Shown here one piece after another: positions 17,879 to 27,116 of a DNA stretch of 64,000 nucleotides. How positions within the stretch are numbered: the stretch's first letter is position 1; each line of letters begins with the position of its first letter. The DNA is from Desulfuromonas soudanensis (lineage in GTDB: Bacteria; Desulfobacterota; Desulfuromonadia; Desulfuromonadales; WTL). Below the pieces are notes generated by a model. It ran no database searches. It saw only the letters and a list, made by a program, of their open reading frames with translations, and was not told the DNA's origin. Position numbers and translations under genes: made by a program. Where the stretch lies: assembly GCF_001278055.1 (NCBI RefSeq), contig NZ_CP010802.1, positions 2,147,504-2,211,503 on the forward strand, read 5' to 3'.

Positions 17879-17908
17879 CCTCTTCCCCTTTTTCAGCAGG
17901 TTGTTCGT

Positions 17909-17937
17909 TTTATATCTAACTTTTACGTTCACGTCAA
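17909..17937 (-). promoter_or_regulatory. Promoter of the fadD operon with operator-like site
   Basis: On the minus strand TTGACG (17937-17932), 17 bases, then TATAAA (17914-17909). The spacer starts TGAACGTAAAA, giving a near-palindrome TGACGTGAACGTAA. The geometry matches the EMO and fadL1 promoters. The expected start of transcription is near 17902, about 24 bases before the fadD ATG. Confidence 0.72.
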
Positions 17938-18052
17938 GTCAAATCTAAAACACTATTCTACGATATTCGAAAACTTTCCCCGGGCCCGCCCCGCTCATTT
18001 GAATACATGGCTTAAAAGGCCTGGGCCGCCCATGGATGTTTCAATATTTACA

Positions 18053-18100
18053 GGAGGTGGGTGAGTCCGCCGTTTTCAAGGCGGAACGCCACCCACCTCC
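18053..18100. terminator. Strong hairpin between fadL1 and the fadD promoter
   Basis: GGAGGTGGGTG at 18053-18063 pairs perfectly with CACCCACCTCC at 18090-18100, and a second stem CCGCC/GGCGG sits inside. The 3' side after fadL1 (minus strand) is AT-rich but lacks a clean T run. It probably ends or protects the fadL1 message; a rho-independent role is uncertain. Confidence 0.5.
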
Positions 18101-18111
18101 CCTTCTACCGG

Positions 18112-19488
18112 TCAGAAATTATAGGCGAGTTGAATGCTGGCGATATCGACAGCGTTCTCGAATTCGCCGACGAGGGTCCCGGCGAAGAAATTTTCTCCGT
18201 TCGGATCGACCCCCGCCTGCCGATCAATCTTGCTGTCGGAGACGAAAAGGTGCGCATAGGCAAAATCGGCCTTGAGGTTCTCGGAAAAGCGGTAACAGGC
18301 GCCGACGGAAGTCCAGAAACGGTCCTCGCCGGGGATGCGCGGGGTGCGGTTTTCGGCATCGGGAATCGGCGTTTCGTCAAAGGCCACCCCGGCGCGGAGG
18401 GTCAGGCTCTCACTGGCATCGTAGCTCCCTCCCAGGGAATAGCGCCAGCTGTCGTTCCAGTTGTAGGAGGTGACGGAATCGCCCTTGAGCGGATTGTCGA
18501 ATTGCACCCGCAGTTCATTAAATACGCTCCAGTTCGTCCAGGTGACGTCGGCCATGAGCGCCAGGCGGTCCGTGAACCGATGATACACGCTGGCGGAGAG
18601 GGTGTCCGGCAGGGTTATGTCGGCCTTGGCGCCGCTGTCGGCAAAAGTGGCTGCGATACCGCCCCCTACCCCACCCGGCAAAGAAGTAACCGCTGTTGGA
18701 ACGGTAAAGTCGGCCGACCCCTTGGCGGTATATTCCATCCGCGAACGGTAAGCCAGGCCCAATCGCGTGTTCTCATTGGCCTCGACAAGAAGGCCGAGAT
18801 TGTATCCGTAAGCCCAGTCGTCCGCATCAAGGACAACCCTGCCGTCGGAACCCTGGGGAGTGCCCAGGGCGCCCCCCGAGAGAGCCGTCGCAATCGATCC
18901 GAAATCGATGGCGTTGCTCAGTTCGGCGGTCAATTTTTGGGCATTGAAACCGGCACCCAGGCTCAGATGGTCATTGACTTTGTAGGCCAGTGACGGATTG
19001 ATGTTCACCGTTTTCACCTCGGAACGCAGGGCGTGGTAACGCCCCTGCCAGCCATCGGCGTATTCCGTCGCCAGCCCGAAGGGGGCATTGACCCCGATGC
19101 CAAAAGCCCAGCCATTGTCCATATTCGCCGCGTAATAGACATTAGGGACAAATGCATCCTCCCCGCCGTCGCCGCCTTCGCTCCCCGACAGGGCCACAAA
19201 AGCCCCTCCGGTGAGAGCGGGCGACAGCGACGAGCCGTTGTCGCTGAACTCCGTTTTGGGTTTGATGTAATGCAGTCCCAAAACGGCCTCCTGACCCTTC
19301 AGCCGGGTGAGTCCTGCCGGATTGAAGAAGAGGGTCGATGCATCCTCGGCGACGGCGGCCGCCCCAGAAAATGCGGTTCCCAGACCGCTGACGCTCTGCT
19401 CGACAATTGCAAACCCCGATGAAAAGACCGGCGAAGCCATCCCCAAAACCAGACAACAAGTCGCAACTACCCTCTGTACCACTTTCAT
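18112..19488 (-). CDS. fadL: FadL/OmpP1-type outer-membrane fatty-acid transporter (copy 1)
   Basis: 458 residues. The signal peptide ends near PVFSSG. The mature N-terminus GFAIVEQSVSGLGTAFSGAA and the FFNPAGLTRL motif are the FadL hallmarks. They form the plug and kink that move hydrophobic substrates into the outer-membrane barrel. Alternating beta-strand patterns run to the C-terminal IQLAYNF, ending in the phenylalanine usual for barrel assembly. Its promoter shares the operator seen before fadD, so uptake and breakdown are probably induced together. Confidence 0.92.
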   Translation of the reverse strand: MKVVQRVVATCCLVLGMASPVFSSGFAIVEQSVSGLGTAFSGAAAVAEDASTLFFNPAGLTRLKGQEAVLGLHYIKPKTEFSDNGSSLSPALTGGAFVALSGSEGGDGGEDAFVPNVYYAANMDNGWAFGIGVNAPFGLATEYADGWQGRYHALRSEVKTVNINPSLAYKVNDHLSLGAGFNAQKLTAELSNAIDFGSIATALSGGALGTPQGSDGRVVLDADDWAYGYNLGLLVEANENTRLGLAYRSRMEYTAKGSADFTVPTAVTSLPGGVGGGIAATFADSGAKADITLPDTLSASVYHRFTDRLALMADVTWTNWSVFNELRVQFDNPLKGDSVTSYNWNDSWRYSLGGSYDASESLTLRAGVAFDETPIPDAENRTPRIPGEDRFWTSVGACYRFSENLKADFAYAHLFVSDSKIDRQAGVDPNGENFFAGTLVGEFENAVDIASIQLAYNF

Positions 19489-19599
19489 AGCCCACTCCTT
19501 TGTAGGTTCCTACCGCGCACTCAAATATCCGTCCACCCCAAAACCGCCCATGGCCTCACAGTCCCGACCCCTTGAAACACCCTCATCCTGTCCCTGACA

Positions 19600-19628
19600 C
19601 TTATACCCACCGCTTACGTTCAAGTCAA
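19600..19628 (-). promoter_or_regulatory. Promoter of fadL1 with operator-like site
   Basis: TTGACT (19628-19623), a 17-base spacer starting TGAACGTAAG, then TATAAG (19605-19600) on the minus strand. The design is identical to the fadD and EMO promoters. The leader to ATG 19488 is about 105 bases and shows no other clear feature. Confidence 0.7.
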
Positions 19629-19629
19629 C

Positions 19630-19964
19630 CATTTTTAGAACATTATTTGTTTTATCATTGAGCGCATATTTTCACACGGACAAATAGTCTCCACATGGTT
19701 AAAAATTAAGGCAATTCAAGATATTGATATGACAAACATTGTTTCATTAGGGACCAGACGAATTTAATTCTTTTCTACAAATTGGACAGAGGACGACACC
19801 GGAAAATAGGCGGAAGGAAGGGTACCAGCAAAGGAGCAGATGGGAGGGGAACGGCAGGGATCGGGAAGTTTTCGCGGTTTGGACAGGAGGGACAAAAATG
19901 ACGATACGCCGGAGTTGTTTCGCCGAGAGACGATCTCCTCAGGGCCGCGGCAGCCAAACCAGGA
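19630..19964. other. Intergenic stretch with no gene recognised
   Basis: This AT-richer stretch lies between the fadL1 promoter and the tRNA-Leu terminator. Open frames here are short and have no ribosome sites or family resemblance. I see no repeat or RNA signature. Confidence 0.6.
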
Positions 19965-20008
19965 CGAAAAAGAAAAAGGGCTGCAATCCTGACGGATTGC
20001 AGCCCTTT
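19965..20008 (-). terminator. Rho-independent terminator of tRNA-Leu
   Basis: A 15-bp stem: AAAGGGCTGCAATCC (19975-19989) pairs with GGATTGCAGCCCTTT (19994-20008) around a 4-base loop. On the minus strand it is followed by TTTTTCTTTTT. It lies 9 bases past the tRNA 3' end. Confidence 0.9.
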
Positions 20009-20016
20009 CAATCTCA

Positions 20017-20103
20017 TGGTGCCGAAGGGGAGACTCGAACTCCCACGTCCCTACGGACACTAGACCCTGAACCTAGCGTGTCTACCAATTCCACCACTTC
20101 GGC
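20017..20103 (-). tRNA. tRNA-Leu (anticodon CAG)
   Basis: 87 bases including an encoded CCA. Acceptor stem GCCGAAG pairs with CTTCGGC. The D-loop has the AATTGGTAGA form of leucine tRNAs. The anticodon stem CTAGG/TCTAG flanks TTCAGGG with anticodon CAG (20069-20067). A long variable arm (TGTCC...GGGACG) and the T-loop GTTCGAGTC follow. It reads CTG codons, the commonest leucine codon in this GC-rich genome. Confidence 0.96.
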
Positions 20104-20274
20104 AAGAAGCGAGGGTGTTTATAACAAATGAAAATCGACATTGCAACAAAAAAACACGGAGCAATGGTTTTCTCCGTTGCCGCCGTCGTTGACTTGCCCT
20201 GCACGGAAGGTAACGTATTGACAGGGGCTTAGATTCCCCGCCCGCACCCACTCCGGCGTCTCCGAGGTTCCGCC

Positions 20275-21186
20275 ATGATCCTGCGCCAACCCCTACGCTA
20301 TCTCTCCCGATGCAAGAACTTCGAAAGGTTCCTGAAGGTCAATCCCTGGGCGCGACGGGCGGCAAGCCGCTTTGTCGCCGGGGAAAGCAGAGACGAGGCT
20401 CTCCGGGTGGCCGCCGAGCTTAACCGGGAGGGGTTCAAGGTCACCCTCGACTATCTTGGCGAAGAGGTGACGAGGTCCGAGGAAGCGCGACTGGCGGCGG
20501 AAGAGCAGGCGGCAGCGGTCGAAGCGGCGGCGGTAGCCAAGCTGGATCTCGGGCTTTCGGTGAAGCTCTCGCACCTCGGGGTTCTGATCGATGAAGGGCT
20601 GGCGGAAGAGAACCTGCGGATGATCTGCCAACGGGCGGCAGCGGCAGGGCGCTTCGTGCGGGTCGACATGGAGGGGTCGAATTTGACTTCCGGGACGCTG
20701 GCGATGGTGCAGCGGGTTCATGAAGACCTCCCCGTCATCGGCACGGTAATTCAGTCCGCCCTCAAGCGCAGCAGCGCCGATATCGAGACATTGAACCGCA
20801 GGGGGATCTCCGTGCGGCTGGTCAAGGGGGCCTATCTGGAACCTTCAGACCTTGCCTTTCAACGCCGGGAGGAGATAACGCTCTACTTCATGCGCCTCAC
20901 CGAATCCCTGTTTCGGGACGGCTATCGCCCGGCGATCGCCACCCACGAAGATCTCCTCATCGACTACGCCATCGACATGGCCTTCATCTACGGCCGCGCT
21001 CCCGAGGAGTTCGAATTCCAGATGCTTTACGGCATCCGTCGCGACCTCCAGGAGAAGCTCCGGGACCAGGGGTACCGGGTGCGGATCTATCTCCCCTACG
21101 GCAGCGACTGGTACGGCTACTTCATGCGCCGCCTCGCCGAACGCCCGGCCAACCTGTGGTTTCTGCTGCGCCACCTCAGGAACTAA
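20275..21186 (+). CDS. Proline dehydrogenase, monofunctional
   Basis: A 303-residue FAD beta/alpha barrel. The signatures are VRVDMEGS near 121, VRLVKGAYLEP near 182, IATHEDLLIDYA near 222, FEFQMLYGIR near 244 and the C-terminal YLPYGSDWYGYFMRRLAERP. It oxidises proline to pyrroline-5-carboxylate and gives electrons to the quinone pool. It lacks the aldehyde dehydrogenase half of PutA. TTGACT/TAACGT boxes at 20189-20216 may be its promoter. Its end overlaps the convergent NFACT gene by 11 bases. Confidence 0.9.
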   Translation: MILRQPLRYLSRCKNFERFLKVNPWARRAASRFVAGESRDEALRVAAELNREGFKVTLDYLGEEVTRSEEARLAAEEQAAAVEAAAVAKLDLGLSVKLSHLGVLIDEGLAEENLRMICQRAAAAGRFVRVDMEGSNLTSGTLAMVQRVHEDLPVIGTVIQSALKRSSADIETLNRRGISVRLVKGAYLEPSDLAFQRREEITLYFMRLTESLFRDGYRPAIATHEDLLIDYAIDMAFIYGRAPEEFEFQMLYGIRRDLQEKLRDQGYRVRIYLPYGSDWYGYFMRRLAERPANLWFLLRHLRN

Positions 21187-22837
21187 TCGTCTGCGGCCGC
21201 ACCACCACCGTGCGGTAATGCTCCACGGTCACCAGCCCCGGCCGGGCCCCCTTCGGTTTTCGCACCCACTTCCCCTCGGCCACCATGACCTCGACCTTTC
21301 CGGCGTCCTTCCCCCGGGAATGGGCGGCGGCGATGGCGGCGGCGAAGAGAACGTCGGCCTCGGGGACGTCGCCCCCCTCCCCTTTGCGCCGGAGAACCAG
21401 ATGGCAGCCGGGCATGTTGGCTGCGTGGAACCACAGGTCGTCGGGGCGGGTCAACGTCCGGCTGACGTGGTCGTTGCTGCGATTGTTGCGCCCCCAGAAC
21501 AGGGTGTAGCCTCCGGGGGTGATTGCCTGGCGCACGGCGGTTTCGGCGAGGGCCGGGCGGTTGCGCACCGGCGGACCGGGGCGCTTCTGGAGGAGCCTGG
21601 CCGCCACCAACTCCTCCCGGATCGCCTCGATCTCCCCCTCCTCCTCGGCTTCGTCGAGTCCGAGGAGGACCCCCTCCAGCCACTGGCTCTCGGCGAGGGT
21701 CTCGCCGCGCCGGCGCTCGATGTGCTCCAGACCCCTCTTCCCCTTGCGATGGCGACGAAAGTAGCATTCGGCGTTTTCCTGGGGCGAGAGCGCCGGATCG
21801 AGGGGGACCGTCACCGGGACCGGCGGGTCGGCGTACCAGTCGTCGAGGACGACCTCGGCAAGTCCCCGCCGCAGGCGATGGATATTGGCCAGAAGAAGGT
21901 CGCCGAGTTCCCGTTGGCGGACGAACCCCCTGGCCTTACTCTCCTCGGCCTCGATGTTGGCCAGGCGTTTTTCCAGCCGCTGCAACCCCTTGCGGACGAT
22001 CCGCTCCAGCGCCTCCTTCCCTCCCCCGAACAGTTCCTCCCCCCCCGCCTCGGCGTAAAAAGCGTCGGCTGCCCGCGAGACATCGGCAAAGGTCTGCAGG
22101 CTTTCGAGAGACAGATGCTCGGGCGTCAGGGCGCTCAGTATGCTTTTCTCCTGCCAGAGGCCGACGCAGGGTGAAAAATCGAAATTCAGATAGCGGCGGC
22201 GCAGCTTTTCAAGGGCCTCCTGCGCTTCCTCTCCGGCGTCAACGGCGGCCTCGATGTCGGCGGCCAGCAGCTCGGTCATCGGCGTCACCGTCTGGAGGAG
22301 CCAGGCTCGCAGCGGCACGTCGGCGGGGATTGGCGGCACTCCTTCCTGAAGGTCGGATCGCAGCAACGGTTCGGGGGGAAGATAGGGTTTTCCGGGGAGG
22401 ATCGTTCGCCCCTCCCCTTCGACGCGCAGCAGGGCGTCGACGATGCGTCCCGAGGGATCGAGGAGGATAAGGTTGGCGCGGGGTCCGAGAAGTTCGGCAA
22501 CCAAGGTCCAGAAACGGTTTTCGCTGTCGGCAAAGACGAGACGGACGATGCGCTCGCCGGGAACCCGCTCGATTTCAAGCAGACGACCGAGACGGGAGCG
22601 CAGGAGTTGACAGAACCTTGGAGGCGCCTGGGGATTGGGGTAGACTTCCGTAGTGAGATGAATGCGGCTGGCCCGCGGCGCGGCGGAGATGAGCAGGCGC
22701 AGGTTTCCCCGGCCGGTCCAGAGACGCAGAATCAGGTCATGGGGACCGGGCTGGTGAATCTTGCCGACGGCGGCTCCGGGGAGGAGCTTTCGCAACTGGC
22801 GGACGACGGCTTCGATGGTGAAAGGGTCCATGGACAT
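21176..22837 (-). CDS. NFACT family protein (RqcH/fibronectin-binding-like)
   Basis: About 553 residues. The N-terminal NFACT-N domain has MDPFTIEAVVRQL, LILRLWTGRGNLRLLIS and LLRSRLGRLLEIE. A coiled middle runs at about 240-330. The C-terminal NFACT-R domain has FWGRNNRSNDHVSRTL, DLWFHAANMPGCHLVLR and AAAIAAAHSRGKD. RqcH proteins bind stalled 50S-peptidyl-tRNA complexes and add alanine tails, so a ribosome-rescue role is likely. The start is uncertain: ATG 22837 or 22831, with no good ribosome site, and TTG 22873 is less likely. Confidence 0.88.
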   Translation of the reverse strand: MSMDPFTIEAVVRQLRKLLPGAAVGKIHQPGPHDLILRLWTGRGNLRLLISAAPRASRIHLTTEVYPNPQAPPRFCQLLRSRLGRLLEIERVPGERIVRLVFADSENRFWTLVAELLGPRANLILLDPSGRIVDALLRVEGEGRTILPGKPYLPPEPLLRSDLQEGVPPIPADVPLRAWLLQTVTPMTELLAADIEAAVDAGEEAQEALEKLRRRYLNFDFSPCVGLWQEKSILSALTPEHLSLESLQTFADVSRAADAFYAEAGGEELFGGGKEALERIVRKGLQRLEKRLANIEAEESKARGFVRQRELGDLLLANIHRLRRGLAEVVLDDWYADPPVPVTVPLDPALSPQENAECYFRRHRKGKRGLEHIERRRGETLAESQWLEGVLLGLDEAEEEGEIEAIREELVAARLLQKRPGPPVRNRPALAETAVRQAITPGGYTLFWGRNNRSNDHVSRTLTRPDDLWFHAANMPGCHLVLRRKGEGGDVPEADVLFAAAIAAAHSRGKDAGKVEVMVAEGKWVRKPKGARPGLVTVEHYRTVVVRPQTISS

Positions 22838-22974
22838 GGGGGGAAGAGTAACCGAATCGGGGCGGCGCCGCAATCCAACTTTTTCGTCACCGGTCCATCG
22901 TCCTTCTGCTATACTTCAAAATATAATATATTTTTAGCACCTTAGGATGAAGAGGAAAACTCCCGAGGTTATTG

Positions 22975-23003
22975 TTGACAGTATTGGTGCAAACTGCTAG
23001 AGA
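22975..23003 (+). promoter_or_regulatory. Probable promoter of metY
   Basis: A consensus TTGACA (22975-22980), a 17-base spacer, then TAGAGA (22998-23003) preceded by TGC. No S-box or other riboswitch was recognised in the 77-base leader. Confidence 0.5.
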
Positions 23004-23022
23004 TATCATTCTTTATACTTGA

Positions 23023-24369
<1,347 letters not shown>

Positions 24370-24394
24370 GCCAACCGAATCCGCAATCGCCACC

Positions 24395-24428
24395 GAGGCG
24401 GGTTCCTCCGGGAACCTGCCTCTTTTTC
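24395..24428 (+). terminator. Rho-independent terminator of metY
   Basis: GAGGCGGGTTCC (24395-24406) pairs with GGAACCTGCCTC (24411-24422) with one G-T pair, then TTTTT. Confidence 0.9.
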
Positions 24429-24447
24429 ATCCCTGTCGGCGCCCTAG

Positions 24448-24515
24448 TATCCCGTTTGGTTAGTCCATTCAGAATATTCTCCAGAATTAATAGACGGAAT
24501 TATCCAATCGGGACA
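24448..24515. repeat. 68-bp element with imperfect 12-bp inverted ends
   Basis: TATCCCGTTTGG (24448-24459) and CCAATCGGGACA (24504-24515) are inverted copies matching at 10 of 12 positions. The interior is AT-rich and weakly palindromic. It abuts the left end of the insertion sequence and may be its target or a small mobile remnant. Confidence 0.5.
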
Positions 24516-24520
24516 CTGAT

Positions 24521-24533
24521 ATGGCTGACAGTT
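24521..24533. repeat. Left subterminal inverted repeat of the IS
   Basis: ATGGCTGACAGTT, a perfect inverted match of the sequence at 26059-26071. Confidence 0.85.
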
Positions 24534-24591
24534 GTCAATAGAAGAAACGCTCACTGCCCAACTGATTTTCAGCGGTTTTTCGTGCGTTATG

Positions 24592-24786
24592 TTCCAGGGC
24601 ACTTGCAGGGGCGGAACCTGTATTGCGACGGCTAATCAGACTGATATTCGCGGGTTGGGTACCGCCAGACTTGTCTTCGTCGCGGAGCTGCCTCTCTCTA
24701 GTAACGTGAGTTCGGCCAAGGCCTTATCCAATAGTGTCCTCGAGGGTTCTCCTGACCGCGGTTGCGCCCCTGTAACTGCCCTGGAA
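24592..24786 (-). ncRNA. Candidate bridge RNA of the IS110-family element
   Basis: A 195-base segment closed by a 10-bp perfect stem (24592-24601 with 24777-24786) and then an 8-bp stem (24606-24613 with 24765-24772), with two large internal arms. It lies downstream of the transposase, where IS1111 elements are expected to encode the recombinase-bound RNA that pairs with donor and target DNA. The strand is taken from the transposase. Length, position and closure fit the class; expression and guide pairing are not shown. Confidence 0.6.
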
Positions 24787-24852
24787 TGTTAGTTTTGCTT
24801 CAATATGCTTTCTCCAACAGGTTTTTGAGGTGATTGAGTTGTTTGTGGTTTG

Positions 24853-25968
24853 TTATGCCATGGCCGGGATTTCAACTTCATGGGCTATTGCCCACATAAA
24901 AGCACAGAGTTCTCGAGCTATAGCCGTCACGATCACCTGTTTGGATTTACCCTTCGCCAGCATACGTTTGTAGCGGGCACATAATCGGAGTTGAGCTTTC
25001 CAGGAGATATCGCAAATTGCTTGCGACAGGCCTTCTTGTCGTCTGCGTAACTCCCGACTGACCCGGGCAGGAAGGCGGTAAGCCCAGGAGGCTTCCACCA
25101 GGACCCGGCGCACATGTCCATTGCCTGCTTTGGTAATTGAACCTCGTTTCGTTGTCTCGCCACTGGAATGTTCCGATGGAACCAGTCCGAGATAGGACAT
25201 CAGTTCAACGGGGCTCTTAAAGCGCTTCAAATCTCCTATTTCAGCAACGGTTGTGGCTGCGACAATCAAGGAGACGCCTCGCAGGGATTGGTAGGCTTTA
25301 GCTACCGGAAACATCCGCCACTGGGGCAAGAGTTGTTGAATCTGCTCAGTCAGCCGCTCCACCCGCCGAGTGCTTTCAGTAAGCGCGCCGACATATTCCT
25401 GAAGGGTAATCTGCTGGGCCGGATGAGGCATTTTGATTCCAGCGATCCAGCGCATATGTGCCTGGCTCCAGGGGGTTCGTCCACTGAATCGGTGACCGTG
25501 TCGAAGAAGAAATGCCAGAATGTGCTGCTTGGCTTTTTTCTCCGACGCCTTGGCATCCTCCCTTGATCGGGTAAGGTCCCGCATGGCTTCATCTTCGGTA
25601 AGAGGCACAAAAACGGGAGACAGTTCACCGGCTCGATGCAGGCGGGCAAGCATTTGGGCATCCCGGCGGTCATTCTTAATACGGTCGCCGCTTTTCTTGG
25701 GGATCTTTGAGGGCGCTACCACCACACAATCGAACCCCTGAAATGTAAGGTGTCGGTAAACATCATAGCCACAAGGGCCAGCTTCGTAGACGAAATGGAG
25801 TTCGCAGCCTCTCGAAACCAGTTTCCTAACAACCTTGTCGAGAGCAACCAAACTCCCGTCAATTTTCCCATAGTGTCGAATTTCGCCGGTGCGACCCTCC
25901 TCGGCGATAGCGATCTCAATGGAGTTTTTGTGGACGTCCAACCCGATAAACATGCTAGACTTCTTCAT
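24853..25968 (-). CDS. IS110-family transposase/recombinase
   Basis: 371 residues. The N-terminal RuvC-like DEDD domain has GLDVHKNSIEIA near 8, YEAGPCGYD near 66 and KNDRRDAQMLARL near 99. The C-terminal Transposase_20 domain has LRGVSLIVAATTVAEIGDL near 233 and LGLVPSEHSSGETTKRG near 265. The serine-bearing SSGE segment is the expected nucleophile region. ATG 25968 follows AGGAGG by 7 bases. The gene looks full length, with no frameshift, so the element may still be active. Confidence 0.93.
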   Translation of the reverse strand: MKKSSMFIGLDVHKNSIEIAIAEEGRTGEIRHYGKIDGSLVALDKVVRKLVSRGCELHFVYEAGPCGYDVYRHLTFQGFDCVVVAPSKIPKKSGDRIKNDRRDAQMLARLHRAGELSPVFVPLTEDEAMRDLTRSREDAKASEKKAKQHILAFLLRHGHRFSGRTPWSQAHMRWIAGIKMPHPAQQITLQEYVGALTESTRRVERLTEQIQQLLPQWRMFPVAKAYQSLRGVSLIVAATTVAEIGDLKRFKSPVELMSYLGLVPSEHSSGETTKRGSITKAGNGHVRRVLVEASWAYRLPARVSRELRRRQEGLSQAICDISWKAQLRLCARYKRMLAKGKSKQVIVTAIARELCAFMWAIAHEVEIPAMA

Positions 25969-26058
25969 GACCTGCCTCCTTGATTTTGGCTCTGTGTTGG
26001 GGTTCAAGAGCTTCCAACATAACCCACGTTTGCAAGGGGCAGGTCTTTTTTTGTCTCT

Positions 26059-26071
26059 AACTGTCAGCCAT
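26059..26071. repeat. Right subterminal inverted repeat of the IS
   Basis: AACTGTCAGCCAT, the perfect inverted partner of 24521-24533. Confidence 0.85.
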
Positions 26072-26231
26072 TATGTCTAGCAACCGACCGGTATTTTCGT
26101 TGCCCCCCCTCCCGAGGCATGCTAGAATTCGCACGCTTTAGCGAGGCTCCCTCGCCTTTTTAAATTCACGGCCACTCTCCCTGGCAAAAGACCGGGAGTG
26201 ACCATGGCAGCCACCTCATCAGCCGACCGTT

Positions 26232-27116
26232 ATGCCCAAGCGTTTTTTACAAAACTATCTGGAATATACCCTTTTCCTCTCCCTGATATTCGTCGTCAAG
26301 GCCCTGCCGCGTACCCTTGCCCTTCGTATCGGCGCCGGACTCGGTCTCCTCAGCAAGGTTCTCCTCCCCAAGCGCCGCAAACGCGCCCTGGAAAACATGC
26401 GGATGGCCTACCCCCTGATGCCCGAGGAGGAGCTGCGCAATAACGTCAGCGAGATGTTCCGCCACCTCGGGATCAGCGGCGTCGAGATGCTGCTCCTCGA
26501 CACCTTCAAGACCAAGGAAGATCTGGAAAAATACTTCAGTTTTCACGGCCTCGAGCATCTCCGTGAGGCCTACAAACTCAACAAGGGGGTCTTTCTTCTC
26601 TCCGGCCATCTCGGTTCCTGGGAGGTCGGCACCTTTTTCCTCCCCATGCTCGGCTGTCCCGCCGACTTTGTCGCCAAGCAGATGAAAAATCCCTATGTGG
26701 GACGCTACTTCAACCGCCTCAGGGAGGCTGGAGGCGGCAGGGTCCTCGACGCCAAGCACGGCGCCCGACGAATCGTCAAGTCCCTGGCCGAAAATCGCGC
26801 CGTGGCGATCCTCCTCGATCAGCACACCACCCCGAGCGTCGCCGTCAAGGTCAACTTCTTCGGGCGCCCGGCCTACACCACGCCGATCATCACCCAGATC
26901 GCCATGAAAAACGGTGTCCCCATCGTTCCCTGTTTCACTCACCGCACCAAGGACAACCACTACGAAATCGTTTTCGAACCGATGATCCTCCTCGCCCCCG
27001 ATTCCGACCGGGAAGCGGTGGTCCGCAACACCGCTCTGCTGACATCCATCATCGAAGATGCGGTACGGCGTGACCTCACCCAGTGGTTCTGGGTACACCG
27101 CCGCTGGCGCGAATGA
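26232..27116 (+). CDS. Lipid A late acyltransferase (LpxL/HtrB family)
   Basis: A 294-residue lysophospholipid-type acyltransferase. A membrane anchor lies near the N-terminus (YTLFLSLIFVVKAL). The catalytic SGHLGSWEV near 118 holds the H-x4-E motif, DQHTTPSVAVKVNFFGR lies near 197, and the C-terminal WFWVHRRWR is the family end. It adds a secondary acyl chain to Kdo-lipid A at the inner membrane. The ribosome site is weak. Its stop overlaps the trmL start in ATGA, so the two are co-translated. Confidence 0.9.
   Translation: MPKRFLQNYLEYTLFLSLIFVVKALPRTLALRIGAGLGLLSKVLLPKRRKRALENMRMAYPLMPEEELRNNVSEMFRHLGISGVEMLLLDTFKTKEDLEKYFSFHGLEHLREAYKLNKGVFLLSGHLGSWEVGTFFLPMLGCPADFVAKQMKNPYVGRYFNRLREAGGGRVLDAKHGARRIVKSLAENRAVAILLDQHTTPSVAVKVNFFGRPAYTTPIITQIAMKNGVPIVPCFTHRTKDNHYEIVFEPMILLAPDSDREAVVRNTALLTSIIEDAVRRDLTQWFWVHRRWRE

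Larger units (their letters stand above)
24521..26071 (-). mobile_element. IS110-family (IS1111-like) insertion sequence
   Basis: A single DEDD transposase gene, 13-bp subterminal inverted repeats (24521-24533 and 26059-26071, perfect) and a long structured non-coding segment after the transposase stop. Subterminal repeats plus a 3' non-coding end are features of the IS1111 group, while classical IS110 elements lack such repeats. The real ends probably lie a few bases outside the repeats. Its base composition is visibly less GC-rich than its neighbours, which supports transfer. Confidence 0.85.

Noticed and set aside
17879-17932. Longer FadD reading from GTG 17932
   Set aside because: The extension contains the predicted -10 box and operator, and family homology starts at ATG 17878, which has its own ribosome site.
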